A program made the position numbers and the translations under genes. The notes beneath the pieces were generated by a model, which ran no database searches, had not been told where the DNA came from, and saw only the letters and a program-made list of their open reading frames with translations. A stretch of DNA of 20,132 nt from NCBI GenBank assembly GCA_964598885.1, contig CAZRES010000052.1, forward strand, positions 1 through 20,132, read 5' to 3'. This DNA is from SURF-33 sp964598885. GTDB taxonomy: Bacteria; Desulfobacterota; Desulfobacteria; Desulfobacterales; Desulfosalsimonadaceae. Below are positions 1-6,482 of the stretch, in pieces. How positions within the stretch are numbered: the first letter of the stretch is position 1; every line of letters starts with the position of its first letter.

Positions 1-109
1 AGCGCGCCGTTATCTCAAGGTCAAAAGACATCGGCGCCCGTCGGGATTTCAGTTTTGCCCACAACGAAAACTCTTGAATTTCCAGAGAAGATGTGCGGTT
101 TTCGTTCAC
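1..109 (-). CDS. N-terminus of a third radical SAM protein (partial, runs off window)
   Basis: A GTG codon at 107-109 overlaps the TGA stop of the preceding gene as GTGA and opens a frame that stays free of stops to the window edge (36 codons). An AGGA ribosome site (116-119) lies six bases before it. The peptide ends in MSFDLEITAR, and radical SAM enzymes of the SPASM type commonly carry such a stretch (hydrophobic, acidic, E/T, then R or K) directly before the CxxxCxxC iron-sulfur motif. The motif itself would lie just outside the window, so the family call is an inference from the lead-in, the four-base overlap and the two other radical SAM genes nearby. It would be a further modifying or maturing enzyme for the peptide cluster. 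A different downstream gene with a chance resemblance cannot be excluded. Confidence 0.68.
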   Translation of the reverse strand, partial: MNENRTSSLEIQEFSLWAKLKSRRAPMSFDLEITAR

Positions 110-996
110 AGGGGATCCTTTGGCCGTGAAATCTGCCCCCGGGATATAATTTCAGCGGCTCTTCGGATGAGTTTTTTTTCAAGACCGATACCCCGGTAGC
201 GCGCCCGCACATTCAGATCATCCAGACGCCAGTCTGAGGCTTGATCATGCCGGTTAAGCCTGAATGTTGCGGCGGCGGCCGGCCGCCGCCCATGAAACGG
301 GGTGATCGCAAGGATCCAGCAGGTAACGGGGCCGCCTTGCCATTCCATGTTTGCCATGTCAAAGGCGTCAGGGGTGATCGGATGATAAAAATTTTTCAAC
401 GAATCGGTTTGAAAGGGAATCCGGACCTCAAAGCCAAATCTGATATTGGCGGCTGCCAGCCACGTTTGGGCCAGACTCCGGTAAACCGGTAATTTTTGAA
501 AAAGTGCAAGAACCTTTATGCATCCTTTCGCAAAGACCGGTTGAAATTGGTACAAAGCCAATCGGGCCGGAAAGAATAGCCGTTCGGCAAGTGTATATTT
601 TTGGGGCGCAGGGGATATCCGCCGACCCCGGCGCTCAATATGCGCGACGACGCCCAGCAGGTCCTGGCCATAAGTCGGCCCATCATTGCTTTTTTTAGTC
701 CGGTCGGGGCGGGTGATGATATAGGGCTTCCCGTTATCCATACCTTTCATGATGACGCGATGGCCGAAAAGATAGCCCTGGCGCCGGCATACGGCGATAT
801 CGCCGATGCGGACCTTGGACAGCGGCCTGGTATTGATGACTAAAAGGTCGCCCGGGCGGATGCAGGGATACATGCAGAGTCCCTGTGTCCGCATGGAAAG
901 GGTTTGATCGTCTGAAGATCTAAAAATTGCCTTGGTTAGAAGTAAAGCGTGTGGTTGATAAGTTGCGGATGGCAGGTGGGTTTTCGGCAGGGCCAT
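106..996 (-). CDS. S24/S26-type peptidase fused to a truncated GNAT-like domain
   Basis: 296 residues in two parts. Residues about 33-130 resemble a signal-peptidase/LexA-type fold: the segment CMYPCIRPGD (41-50) matches the catalytic block normally written SMxPxxxxGD, followed by IGD (64-66) and GHRVI (78-82), the His block of the Ser-His type. The expected nucleophile Ser is Cys41 here (codon TGC), with His79 as possible partner. Residues about 175-296 look like an acetyltransferase: LDDLNVRARYRGIGLEKKL is the acetyl-CoA-binding strand and RxxGxG loop. The protein stops soon after that helix, lacking the last GNAT strands. Its ATG shares one base with the stop of the PqqD-like gene (TAATG), and its stop overlaps the next GTG start. 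From context I infer leader removal or maturation of the peptide; no substrate is visible. An inactive binding protein is the alternative. Confidence 0.75.
   Translation of the reverse strand: MALPKTHLPSATYQPHALLLTKAIFRSSDDQTLSMRTQGLCMYPCIRPGDLLVINTRPLSKVRIGDIAVCRRQGYLFGHRVIMKGMDNGKPYIITRPDRTKKSNDGPTYGQDLLGVVAHIERRGRRISPAPQKYTLAERLFFPARLALYQFQPVFAKGCIKVLALFQKLPVYRSLAQTWLAAANIRFGFEVRIPFQTDSLKNFYHPITPDAFDMANMEWQGGPVTCWILAITPFHGRRPAAAATFRLNRHDQASDWRLDDLNVRARYRGIGLEKKLIRRAAEIISRGQISRPKDPL
116..119 (-). promoter_or_regulatory. Ribosome binding site AGGA for the partial radical SAM gene
   Basis: AGGA on the minus strand lies six bases before the GTG at 107-109. It lies inside the coding end of the peptidase-GNAT gene and supports the GTG as a real, coupled start. 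Confidence 0.55.
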
Positions 997-1310
997 TATT
1001 GCAAATCATTAATCTTTACCAGCATGTTGCGGTTTACAAGTTCTTTCACCAGGCCGATGACATCTTGTTGGATTTCCTGTTCATTGCCATGGTATTCCTG
1101 TGTAAGGTCTTTTACTGTATCCTGGAGGGTATGCTGGCCATCCAGCCGTTTCCATATGGCCTTGCCGGTTTCATTCAAGGTAAACAACTCCCCTGCAGAA
1201 CCGCCGATGTCGGCGGTCAGGGGTACGATGATGATTTCCCCCTCGATCTCTCGGGCCACGATAGAATCAGATGGTACATAGACCAAATTGAGTATGTTTG
1301 TTATGTGCAT
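996..1310 (-). CDS. PqqD-like RiPP recognition element protein
   Basis: A 104-residue protein with the PqqD layout: a beta-rich N-terminal half with the phrase LFTLNETGKAIWKRLDG (about 42-58), followed by helices ending in LVKELVNRNML. The phrase L-N-x-T-[GA]-x-x-I-W-x-x-L-D-G is the hallmark of PqqD-fold proteins. In known systems these domains bind the leader of a precursor peptide and present it to a radical SAM enzyme. Length is typical for a stand-alone member. The ATG follows a weak AGG at about nine bases. The gene lies 91 bases after the precursor-like peptide and shares one base with the next gene (TAATG). The family call is firm; which of the radical SAM enzymes it serves is not visible. 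Confidence 0.9.
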   Translation of the reverse strand: MHITNILNLVYVPSDSIVAREIEGEIIIVPLTADIGGSAGELFTLNETGKAIWKRLDGQHTLQDTVKDLTQEYHGNEQEIQQDVIGLVKELVNRNMLVKINDLQ

Positions 1311-1401
1311 GAAAAAAACCTGTCTATGGAAATCACTGTTGAATAGGGCCCTTTTGTAAAATGGTCACACCCTTAAAAAAATATATCTTCGGGTTAGAAT
1401 G

Positions 1402-1581
1402 CTATGAGGTAACTATGTCATCACAATTCCCACAAGATGAGTATCCTCCGGGATCATCCTGACACGAGTTATCATTATCATTCGGCCCACCTCCAGTTGA
1501 TGTTTTACATGCACTTAAAACGGCTTCTTCGGGCTTGTTGCGGACCAGTGCGATGAGGCGTGGTGTTTTCCATTCTTTCAT
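1402..1581 (-). CDS. Putative RiPP precursor peptide, Cys/Gly/Asp/Asn-rich core
   Basis: A 59-residue peptide. The N-terminal half is leader-like: MKEWKTPRLIALVRNKPEE followed by AVLSACK, basic and hydrophobic with a Lys-Pro-Glu-Glu turn. The C-terminal half changes composition abruptly to small and polar residues: a GGGPNDNDN run (30-38), DDPGGYSSCGNCDD (42-55), and cysteines at 25, 40, 50 and 53. No membrane segment or fold is apparent. The start is the ATG at 1579-1581 because GGAGG lies seven bases before it; an in-frame ATG five codons upstream (1594-1596) overlaps the approach to that site and is poorly placed. It sits between a radical SAM gene and a PqqD-like gene, the usual place for a modified peptide. 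From memory, leaders of the type LIxLVRxxPEEAVL recur beside PqqD/radical SAM genes; I cannot cite a named family. The modification and end product are unknown. Confidence 0.8.
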   Translation of the reverse strand: MKEWKTPRLIALVRNKPEEAVLSACKTSTGGGPNDNDNSCQDDPGGYSSCGNCDDIVTS

Positions 1582-1588
1582 CTCTAAT

Positions 1589-1593
1589 CCTCC
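1589..1593 (-). promoter_or_regulatory. Strong ribosome binding site GGAGG of the precursor-like peptide
   Basis: GGAGG lies seven bases before the ATG at 1579-1581. It fixes the start of the small peptide at residue MKEWK rather than at the earlier in-frame ATG at 1594-1596. Confidence 0.75.
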
Positions 1594-1648
1594 CATTATC
1601 CTCGTCCAAAATTGATTTAATGGTATATTTACAATCGATTTTATTACA

Positions 1649-1678
1649 TTTTTATCCCTTCATGGGAAATAATGTCAA
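1649..1678 (-). promoter_or_regulatory. Candidate sigma70-type promoter for the precursor-like peptide
   Basis: A perfect TTGACA (1673-1678, minus strand) falls in the 103-base AT-rich gap between the radical SAM stop and the small peptide. The -10 box is weaker: TAAAAA at 1649-1654 with an 18-base spacer, or GATAAA at 1651-1656 with 16. A separate promoter would let the substrate peptide be made in excess of its enzymes. No transcript data support this. Confidence 0.42.
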
Positions 1679-1684
1679 GCTAAT

Positions 1685-2872
1685 TCAAAGAAAGGTAAAA
1701 CTTTTTTTATTCTTTTTCCTGTTTTCCTCTCGGCCTGATATCTCCCACCCTTGCTCATCTTCTTTCAGCAATCCAAGATATCGAGCCTGGGCATGGGCGG
1801 TTTCGCAAAGATATTCAACAGGCTTGTCCAGGGTCCCGTGTTCCATGAAGGATTTTCCGGGGCACTGTTCACAAAGCCCTTTGAGGATGCACCGGCTGCA
1901 TCGGGCAATGTAATCGGGGTTTTCGGCCTTCTTTGCCCGGATTTCAGGGAAAAAGGCAGTGACGGCATCTTTTAAAGTTCCCTTTTCAAGATCATACACT
2001 GTTGCCGGGTGCCTGAGCAGCATGCAGAGTTGAAAATGACCGTATGCGTCGATGCAGCCCCCGTTGATCCCTGCACCGCATGAAAATAATTTTTTTTCCC
2101 CAACTCCCATGAATCTGGAGCAGAATTCCTTCATTTCCTTCTGGTATGCTTTCGGATACCTGGCGAGCAGTTTCAAGCCATTTTCCGGCGACACTCTGAG
2201 TTTTTTGATGAGAACATTTTTTTCTTCTGAATCCCGCCGACAGCGCAGATCGAAAAACATGGCAAGACGCGGCGGCCGCTTCATCCATGGAAGGGTGGCG
2301 GCCCAGGCATCGAATTCTTGAACTTCCGACGTATTGGGCGGAAGCAGCGCCCCCTTGATGATAAAGGGGATATTTTTTTGCATTAATAGATCGATGCCTT
2401 TCAATGCGGCCGCGTGGGAGCCCGGAGTTCTGGTAACCGCCTCGCAGGATGATTTTTTCATGCCATATACGGTGACTTCGATTTTTTCCAGGGGCGGAAT
2501 ACGCGCGAAAAGATCCGCCAGCTCGGTTGTGATGAGGGTGGCGTTGGTGAAGATCATCACCCGGATGCCGAGTTTTCTGGCAAACAGATAAAGTTCCGGG
2601 AAATCCTCTCGTAAAAGGGGCTCTCCCCCGGTGAATCTGACCTGCATGCAGCCCAGGTCGGCCGCTTCCTTTAAAATCGCCTTGAGCCGTTGGGTGCTGG
2701 TTTCTCTGGATTTTATCGCTGCATCATCGGCGGGCTGGTTGATGCAGCAGTGAATGCAGTTGAGATTGCAGCGTTCCGTAAGTTCCACATCAAGATATTT
2801 AAGGAGCGGACGCCTGTGTTTCCACAGGGAAATTTCAGCGGAGTCGATTGTGTCGACGTAAGGATTAGCCAT
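1685..2872 (-). CDS. Radical SAM/SPASM peptide-modifying enzyme
   Basis: 395 residues from the ATG at 2870-2872. CNLNCIHC (35-42) is the CxxxCxxC loop for the SAM-binding [4Fe-4S] cluster and GGEP (82-85) is the SAM-contacting motif. A SPASM region for extra clusters holds Cys265, 273, 283, 325, 328, 334, 337 and 356, including CSRCILKGLCEQCPGK. Length and order match SPASM maturases that modify ribosomal peptides. The open frame extends upstream to 3007, but that extension is the other frame of the preceding gene; starting at 2872 leaves an eight-base overlap with that gene's stop (ATGGCTAA) and puts the Cys motif at the normal depth. No good ribosome site is visible, so translational coupling is likely. 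It precedes the precursor-like peptide by 103 bases. Substrate and bond formed cannot be read from the sequence. Confidence 0.88.
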   Translation of the reverse strand: MANPYVDTIDSAEISLWKHRRPLLKYLDVELTERCNLNCIHCCINQPADDAAIKSRETSTQRLKAILKEAADLGCMQVRFTGGEPLLREDFPELYLFARKLGIRVMIFTNATLITTELADLFARIPPLEKIEVTVYGMKKSSCEAVTRTPGSHAAALKGIDLLMQKNIPFIIKGALLPPNTSEVQEFDAWAATLPWMKRPPRLAMFFDLRCRRDSEEKNVLIKKLRVSPENGLKLLARYPKAYQKEMKEFCSRFMGVGEKKLFSCGAGINGGCIDAYGHFQLCMLLRHPATVYDLEKGTLKDAVTAFFPEIRAKKAENPDYIARCSRCILKGLCEQCPGKSFMEHGTLDKPVEYLCETAHAQARYLGLLKEDEQGWEISGREENRKKNKKSFTFL

Positions 2873-4985
2873 GATGTTTATTTTTGCGCATCTTGACGGC
2901 GGGAGCCTGGTCATGCTCCATGAATGTTTGTTTAAGGAGATTTGCCACATCACCGGTTTGATCAAAGTACAGCATGTTGCAGGGCACTTCACGGGTAATT
3001 TGTTCAACCAGCGTAAATATTTTGTTCCACCAGTCCGCAGTCACAAACGGCCTTACCAGGCAGGGAATAAGTGCTTCCCGGATTTCTTTGGTGTTTTCCA
3101 TGGGAACCAGACGATTTTCCGGCGCCTGCGCCAGGAAAAGAATCCCCGCCAATGGCGCTGAATTCGCGGATACTTCCGCTATATCGCCATGGCTCCATGT
3201 CCCGTGTATCCGGAATCCGTCCGGCCAGCGCCGTATGATCATCCGGTCGTCGCAAAGGATTTCAGCGTCATTTCTCAGCATGTTCGTTATTGTTGATTTA
3301 CCGGCGCTGGAATGGCCGACAAAAAGAAGGCCATGTCCGTTAAGAATGACGCCGGCGGCATGAATGAAACAGGCCTGCCGATCAGCCAAAACGCGGGCGA
3401 TCAGAATCTGATCGGTGGGGAAAAGGGTGAGCGACGCCAAGCCGCCTCTGCGGAATGCTTTTTCATTGTCATGATATATCTCGGCTCTGGTATGAGCGTT
3501 ATTAAAAACCGCGACCTGATGAATATTTATCGTCGTCTCGCCCAGGTCGATACTGCTGCGTTTTCGCCGCCGCCACAGGGAACCGAATCTGCTCAAAAAA
3601 GAATTGGGCCGCAACCTGCTGCCCTCATCAGTTTTTGCAGGTCCTGGTGAGGTAAAACCTAAATAAATCCAGGATTTTCCTTTTTTAAAAATAGCCCATG
3701 GCGGCTTGCGGTACATTTCTTTGCCTAAATCCGTCTCGTTTATTAAATCCGGCAGTGAAAAATGGTGTCTGATAGCGATGATCTCTTCACCGGGCATATT
3801 CTGCCGGAAGCACTCAAATTTCGGGGCAAAGGTTTTGTCCGTTATGGGAAGATCCGAATCCACCTGCACGGTGATGCCGGCGATCTGATAATAGCGCCGA
3901 TGGTTTTTTTGCCACGCCTCTTCGAATTGTTTTTTCTTTTCAGCAACCGCGCAGAGATATTCCACTTTTGCCGAATAATCCCGATGTTCCAGATAAGCAT
4001 ATACCGGGCACCACCGGCAACCGGGCCGCAGGTTGCAGACTCCGCATCCCTCCCGGTATCGGGGGCCGGCCGGCACTTTGTCGACCAGGGCAGGGATGAA
4101 TTCATCCCAGCCCTGGTTGAAACTGCCTGTTCTCAGATCATAGCGGAGGCCGGGGTCCTGGATGAAATGACAAAAGCTCATGCCGCCATAGGGATCAATA
4201 TGAAAATTGCGTCGGATGCCGATGCATGATGCAAACAAGCGGTTGTCATCTGACCGGTGACAATGGCTGCCATTTAATTCTGATGGCGTGTCCGGTTCTG
4301 AGTACGACATATCCGGATGGTCCAGCTCGATCACGTCGTCGGGAGAAAGGCGCTGGCGGATGATTTCGCGGTTTTTTTCCGGATCGCCCGAGGCTGACAG
4401 CCAGAGCCAGGCCGCGCCGACCCGCCAGCGGGGGCTCATGGTTTCGGCAAGCTTTATCATTTTATTCCACTGATGATAATTATCCCGCATGGGAATCAGT
4501 TGAACGGTGAAACTGGCGCCCGCCTCCTTCAGATATGACATGCCCCGCATAACAGCATCAAAGGACCCGGGGTTACGGGTCACATGGTCATGCACCTTTC
4601 TGGTTGCCCCGTACAACGCAACCATTTTATTGCCTTTTCGCTTCATGAGACCGGCGATTTCGGGTGTGATCAGCGTGCCGTTGGTGTTCAGCGTGTAAGG
4701 AAGCGTTGTTCGGGTAAGGTAGTCGAATATTTCCGGAAAATCAGGGCGAAGCATGGGCTCCCCCCCGGAAATGGACCATTTCCGGCACCCCATGGCCTGC
4801 GCCTGGTCTGCGATGTCTCGGATTTCCTCAAAGGCCAGCTCTTTTTTTCGTTCCGGCGCCCCGGCGGGCATATTGATCCAGCAGTGCCGGCAGTTGTTGT
4901 TGCAGCGGTACGTGATGTCAATGGAACCCTCCAGTGGAAGACGGGGAAGAATCGGCAGGACTTTCGTCTGGGTGTAGCCCGTCAT
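2865..4985 (-). CDS. Radical SAM/SPASM enzyme fused to an HPr-kinase-like domain
   Basis: 706 residues, two modules in one unbroken frame. Residues 1-360 form a radical SAM/SPASM protein: CNNNCRHC (28-35), SGGEP (73-77), and SPASM cysteines 254, 272, 314, 317, 323, 326 and 345. Residues about 366-690 resemble HPr kinase/phosphorylase relatives: a beta-rich start (ITVQVDSDLP), HAAGVILNGHG, a P-loop GHSSAGKST (557-565) and LCDD (577-580) as probable metal/Walker B residues. HprK relatives in some peptide clusters phosphorylate Ser in the precursor; the small peptide here has several Ser residues. The ATG overlaps the upstream stop (ATGA) and has AGGAG six bases ahead. The two modules are usually separate genes. 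A role as a combined modifying enzyme is inference; the kinase half could instead have a binding role. Confidence 0.87.
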   Translation of the reverse strand: MTGYTQTKVLPILPRLPLEGSIDITYRCNNNCRHCWINMPAGAPERKKELAFEEIRDIADQAQAMGCRKWSISGGEPMLRPDFPEIFDYLTRTTLPYTLNTNGTLITPEIAGLMKRKGNKMVALYGATRKVHDHVTRNPGSFDAVMRGMSYLKEAGASFTVQLIPMRDNYHQWNKMIKLAETMSPRWRVGAAWLWLSASGDPEKNREIIRQRLSPDDVIELDHPDMSYSEPDTPSELNGSHCHRSDDNRLFASCIGIRRNFHIDPYGGMSFCHFIQDPGLRYDLRTGSFNQGWDEFIPALVDKVPAGPRYREGCGVCNLRPGCRWCPVYAYLEHRDYSAKVEYLCAVAEKKKQFEEAWQKNHRRYYQIAGITVQVDSDLPITDKTFAPKFECFRQNMPGEEIIAIRHHFSLPDLINETDLGKEMYRKPPWAIFKKGKSWIYLGFTSPGPAKTDEGSRLRPNSFLSRFGSLWRRRKRSSIDLGETTINIHQVAVFNNAHTRAEIYHDNEKAFRRGGLASLTLFPTDQILIARVLADRQACFIHAAGVILNGHGLLFVGHSSAGKSTITNMLRNDAEILCDDRMIIRRWPDGFRIHGTWSHGDIAEVSANSAPLAGILFLAQAPENRLVPMENTKEIREALIPCLVRPFVTADWWNKIFTLVEQITREVPCNMLYFDQTGDVANLLKQTFMEHDQAPAVKMRKNKHHG

Positions 4986-5683
4986 TTATTACTCCTTCTT
5001 TTTGTTGCAAGACGTTCAAAGCGGCTTTGTTCTTCCGGATCGTGCGAAAGGCTTTCTGAGATCAGAGGAATCAAATCCTGAGATACGGCAAATTTAGCCA
5101 GGGACCGGGGATCCCGATGCCAGGCAAGGGTGGCCTGGCGGCCGATCAGATCCTGAAATCCGGAATCCCAGAAGGCTCTGTTCGCATCGGCCAGTTTCAG
5201 GCGCCACAGAATGAGCTGGGCATCCCCGGGTGATGCGTATATGGACATGCGCAAGGCATTAACGGATGTCGGGTTCGGCCCGTCAAGGAGCCACGCGGTA
5301 TAGGCCAGATGGGTCCATGCGTGGGCATGGGCCGGTTCGCGCGCCAATGCATCGGGCAACGAATCTTTTGCCCGCTTGATCCATTGCAGCCGAACGGTTT
5401 CGGACAAATCCGGATGATCCGCGGCGGCCACCGCCAGCGTACCGGCATGGAAGAGGTGCTTTCCCGGCAGAATCTGCATGGAGGGCGACGGCAAGTCACT
5501 TAGAGCGGCACGCAGATCGGCGGCATCGAGGGGTTTTCCGGTGAGAACCCGCTCCACAAGCACGGCGGCGCGATGGTGTGCATATTCGGTCCACAGCCAC
5601 AATCCGGAGGCCGCCAGGGCCGTCAGAATGGCGAGCATGACCACGGAAAGTTCAAGCCGCTGCATGAGGGTCATCGTTTGCAT
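4982..5683 (-). CDS. Membrane-anchored TPR-like protein of unknown role
   Basis: About 233 residues. A short N-terminal segment leads into one membrane helix (VVMLAILTALAASGLWLW), followed by an Ala/Leu/Trp-rich helical region (for example DALAREPAHAHAWTHLAYTAW) that looks like degenerate TPR units, and a charged C-terminus. It would be held in the inner membrane with the helical part outside. The open frame reaches 5716, but that codon is TTG; ATG codons occur at 5683, 5674 and 5665, all inside the end of the phosphatase gene and none with a clear ribosome site, so the exact start is uncertain. Its stop overlaps the start of the radical SAM-kinase fusion by four bases. Small TPR proteins often act as scaffolds in polysaccharide loci, but nothing here shows a partner. 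I do not recognise a named family. Confidence 0.7.
   Translation of the reverse strand: MQTMTLMQRLELSVVMLAILTALAASGLWLWTEYAHHRAAVLVERVLTGKPLDAADLRAALSDLPSPSMQILPGKHLFHAGTLAVAAADHPDLSETVRLQWIKRAKDSLPDALAREPAHAHAWTHLAYTAWLLDGPNPTSVNALRMSIYASPGDAQLILWRLKLADANRAFWDSGFQDLIGRQATLAWHRDPRSLAKFAVSQDLIPLISESLSHDPEEQSRFERLATKRRSNK
4992..4996 (-). promoter_or_regulatory. Ribosome binding site AGGAG of the radical SAM-kinase fusion gene
   Basis: AGGAG lies six bases before the ATG at 4983-4985, within the last codons of the TPR-like gene. It shows that the four-base ATGA overlap is a genuine start and that the peptide cluster begins directly on the export operon. Confidence 0.75.
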
Positions 5684-6440
5684 GGATGGTGATAAAGGCG
5701 GTTTTGTCTTTCTCAAGCATTACGCAGGATAATCGTCCCGTGGCATAGGCGCCGGTATCCATTCCAATTCGACAGGTCAGAATTTCCGGTTGCCCGGTAA
5801 TATTGTGGCCATGAACCACGCGAACGCCAAGAGGTTTACGATTGGATAAGAACGGCTTCCGTATCCATGCAAAATCTTCCGGATTCTGCTTTTCCAGAGG
5901 GATTCCCGGCCGAATGCCGGCGTGGACGAACAAATAATCGCCGGCTTGAAAACAGGATTGGAGTTTGGATAAAAAATCGAGATGGGTTTGCGGGAGCGCA
6001 TCCACAAAGTCCTTGCGAACCTGTTTGGCATGGCGCCGCCCGGAATCCATACCGGGAAGCGTTACACCGTAGCTCATGAGCGTGGACCGCCCGCCGACAG
6101 CCAGCCAGTCCTCAAGAATTTCCGCCCCTGCAATAAAATTCAGGACCATTTCTTCATGATTGCCTTTGAGATAGATGGGTGTAAATCCTGTCGGCGGACC
6201 GGCGGCAAGAATGTCTAAAACCTCTTTAACCTGCAAGCCCCGGTCCATATAATCGCCAAGATAGACAATGTAATTGTCTGCCGGGTCGGCCTTGCCGGCG
6301 TGATCCGCGATAACGGCGTGCATCCGGTTAAGCAGGTCGGCCATGCCGTGTATATCGCCGATGGCGTAAATGCGCATACGGTCGGGGAGAGCGGCGGAGT
6401 ATACTGATCGCCTATTGGTGAAGCGGTCCCACAGTTTCAT
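5652..6440 (-). CDS. PPP-family serine/threonine-type protein phosphatase (metallophosphoesterase)
   Basis: About 262 residues from the ATG at 6438-6440. All PPP-type metal and phosphate motifs are present in order: GDIHG, GDYMDRG, GNHEE, then VHAGI and VHGHN. These bind two metals and remove phosphate from proteins or, in close relatives, diadenosine polyphosphates. The frame extends five codons to a GTG at 6453-6455, and neither start has a good ribosome site. The protein is cytosolic, with no signal or membrane segment. It lies 42 bases after the tyrosine autokinase gene and its end overlaps the next gene. The placement suggests a role in countering or tuning phosphorylation in this locus, perhaps of the kinase tail; this is inference, since classical partners of Wzc kinases are low-molecular-weight or PHP phosphatases. 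Confidence 0.88.
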   Translation of the reverse strand: MKLWDRFTNRRSVYSAALPDRMRIYAIGDIHGMADLLNRMHAVIADHAGKADPADNYIVYLGDYMDRGLQVKEVLDILAAGPPTGFTPIYLKGNHEEMVLNFIAGAEILEDWLAVGGRSTLMSYGVTLPGMDSGRRHAKQVRKDFVDALPQTHLDFLSKLQSCFQAGDYLFVHAGIRPGIPLEKQNPEDFAWIRKPFLSNRKPLGVRVVHGHNITGQPEILTCRIGMDTGAYATGRLSCVMLEKDKTAFITIHANDDPHAAA

Positions 6441-6482
6441 GGAGAAACGCACCACGGGCGAATGGACTGTAAAGAATAACGA

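Noticed and set aside
21..212. Frameshift that would complete the truncated GNAT domain
   Set aside because: Neither other frame encodes the expected final GNAT strands, and the gene's stop overlaps a well-supported start (GTGA), so the short end appears genuine.
1333..1356. GGGCCC palindrome between the peptide and the PqqD-like gene
   Set aside because: A six-base palindrome without loop or T-run; no terminator or operator can be claimed.
2873..3007. 45-residue N-terminal extension of the second radical SAM protein
   Set aside because: It coincides with another frame of the preceding kinase-domain gene, has no family resemblance, and the ATG at 2870-2872 gives normal spacing to the Cys motif.
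5684..5716. Upstream TTG start of the TPR-like protein
   Set aside because: It would deepen the overlap with the phosphatase gene without a ribosome site; three ATG codons downstream lie closer to the membrane helix.
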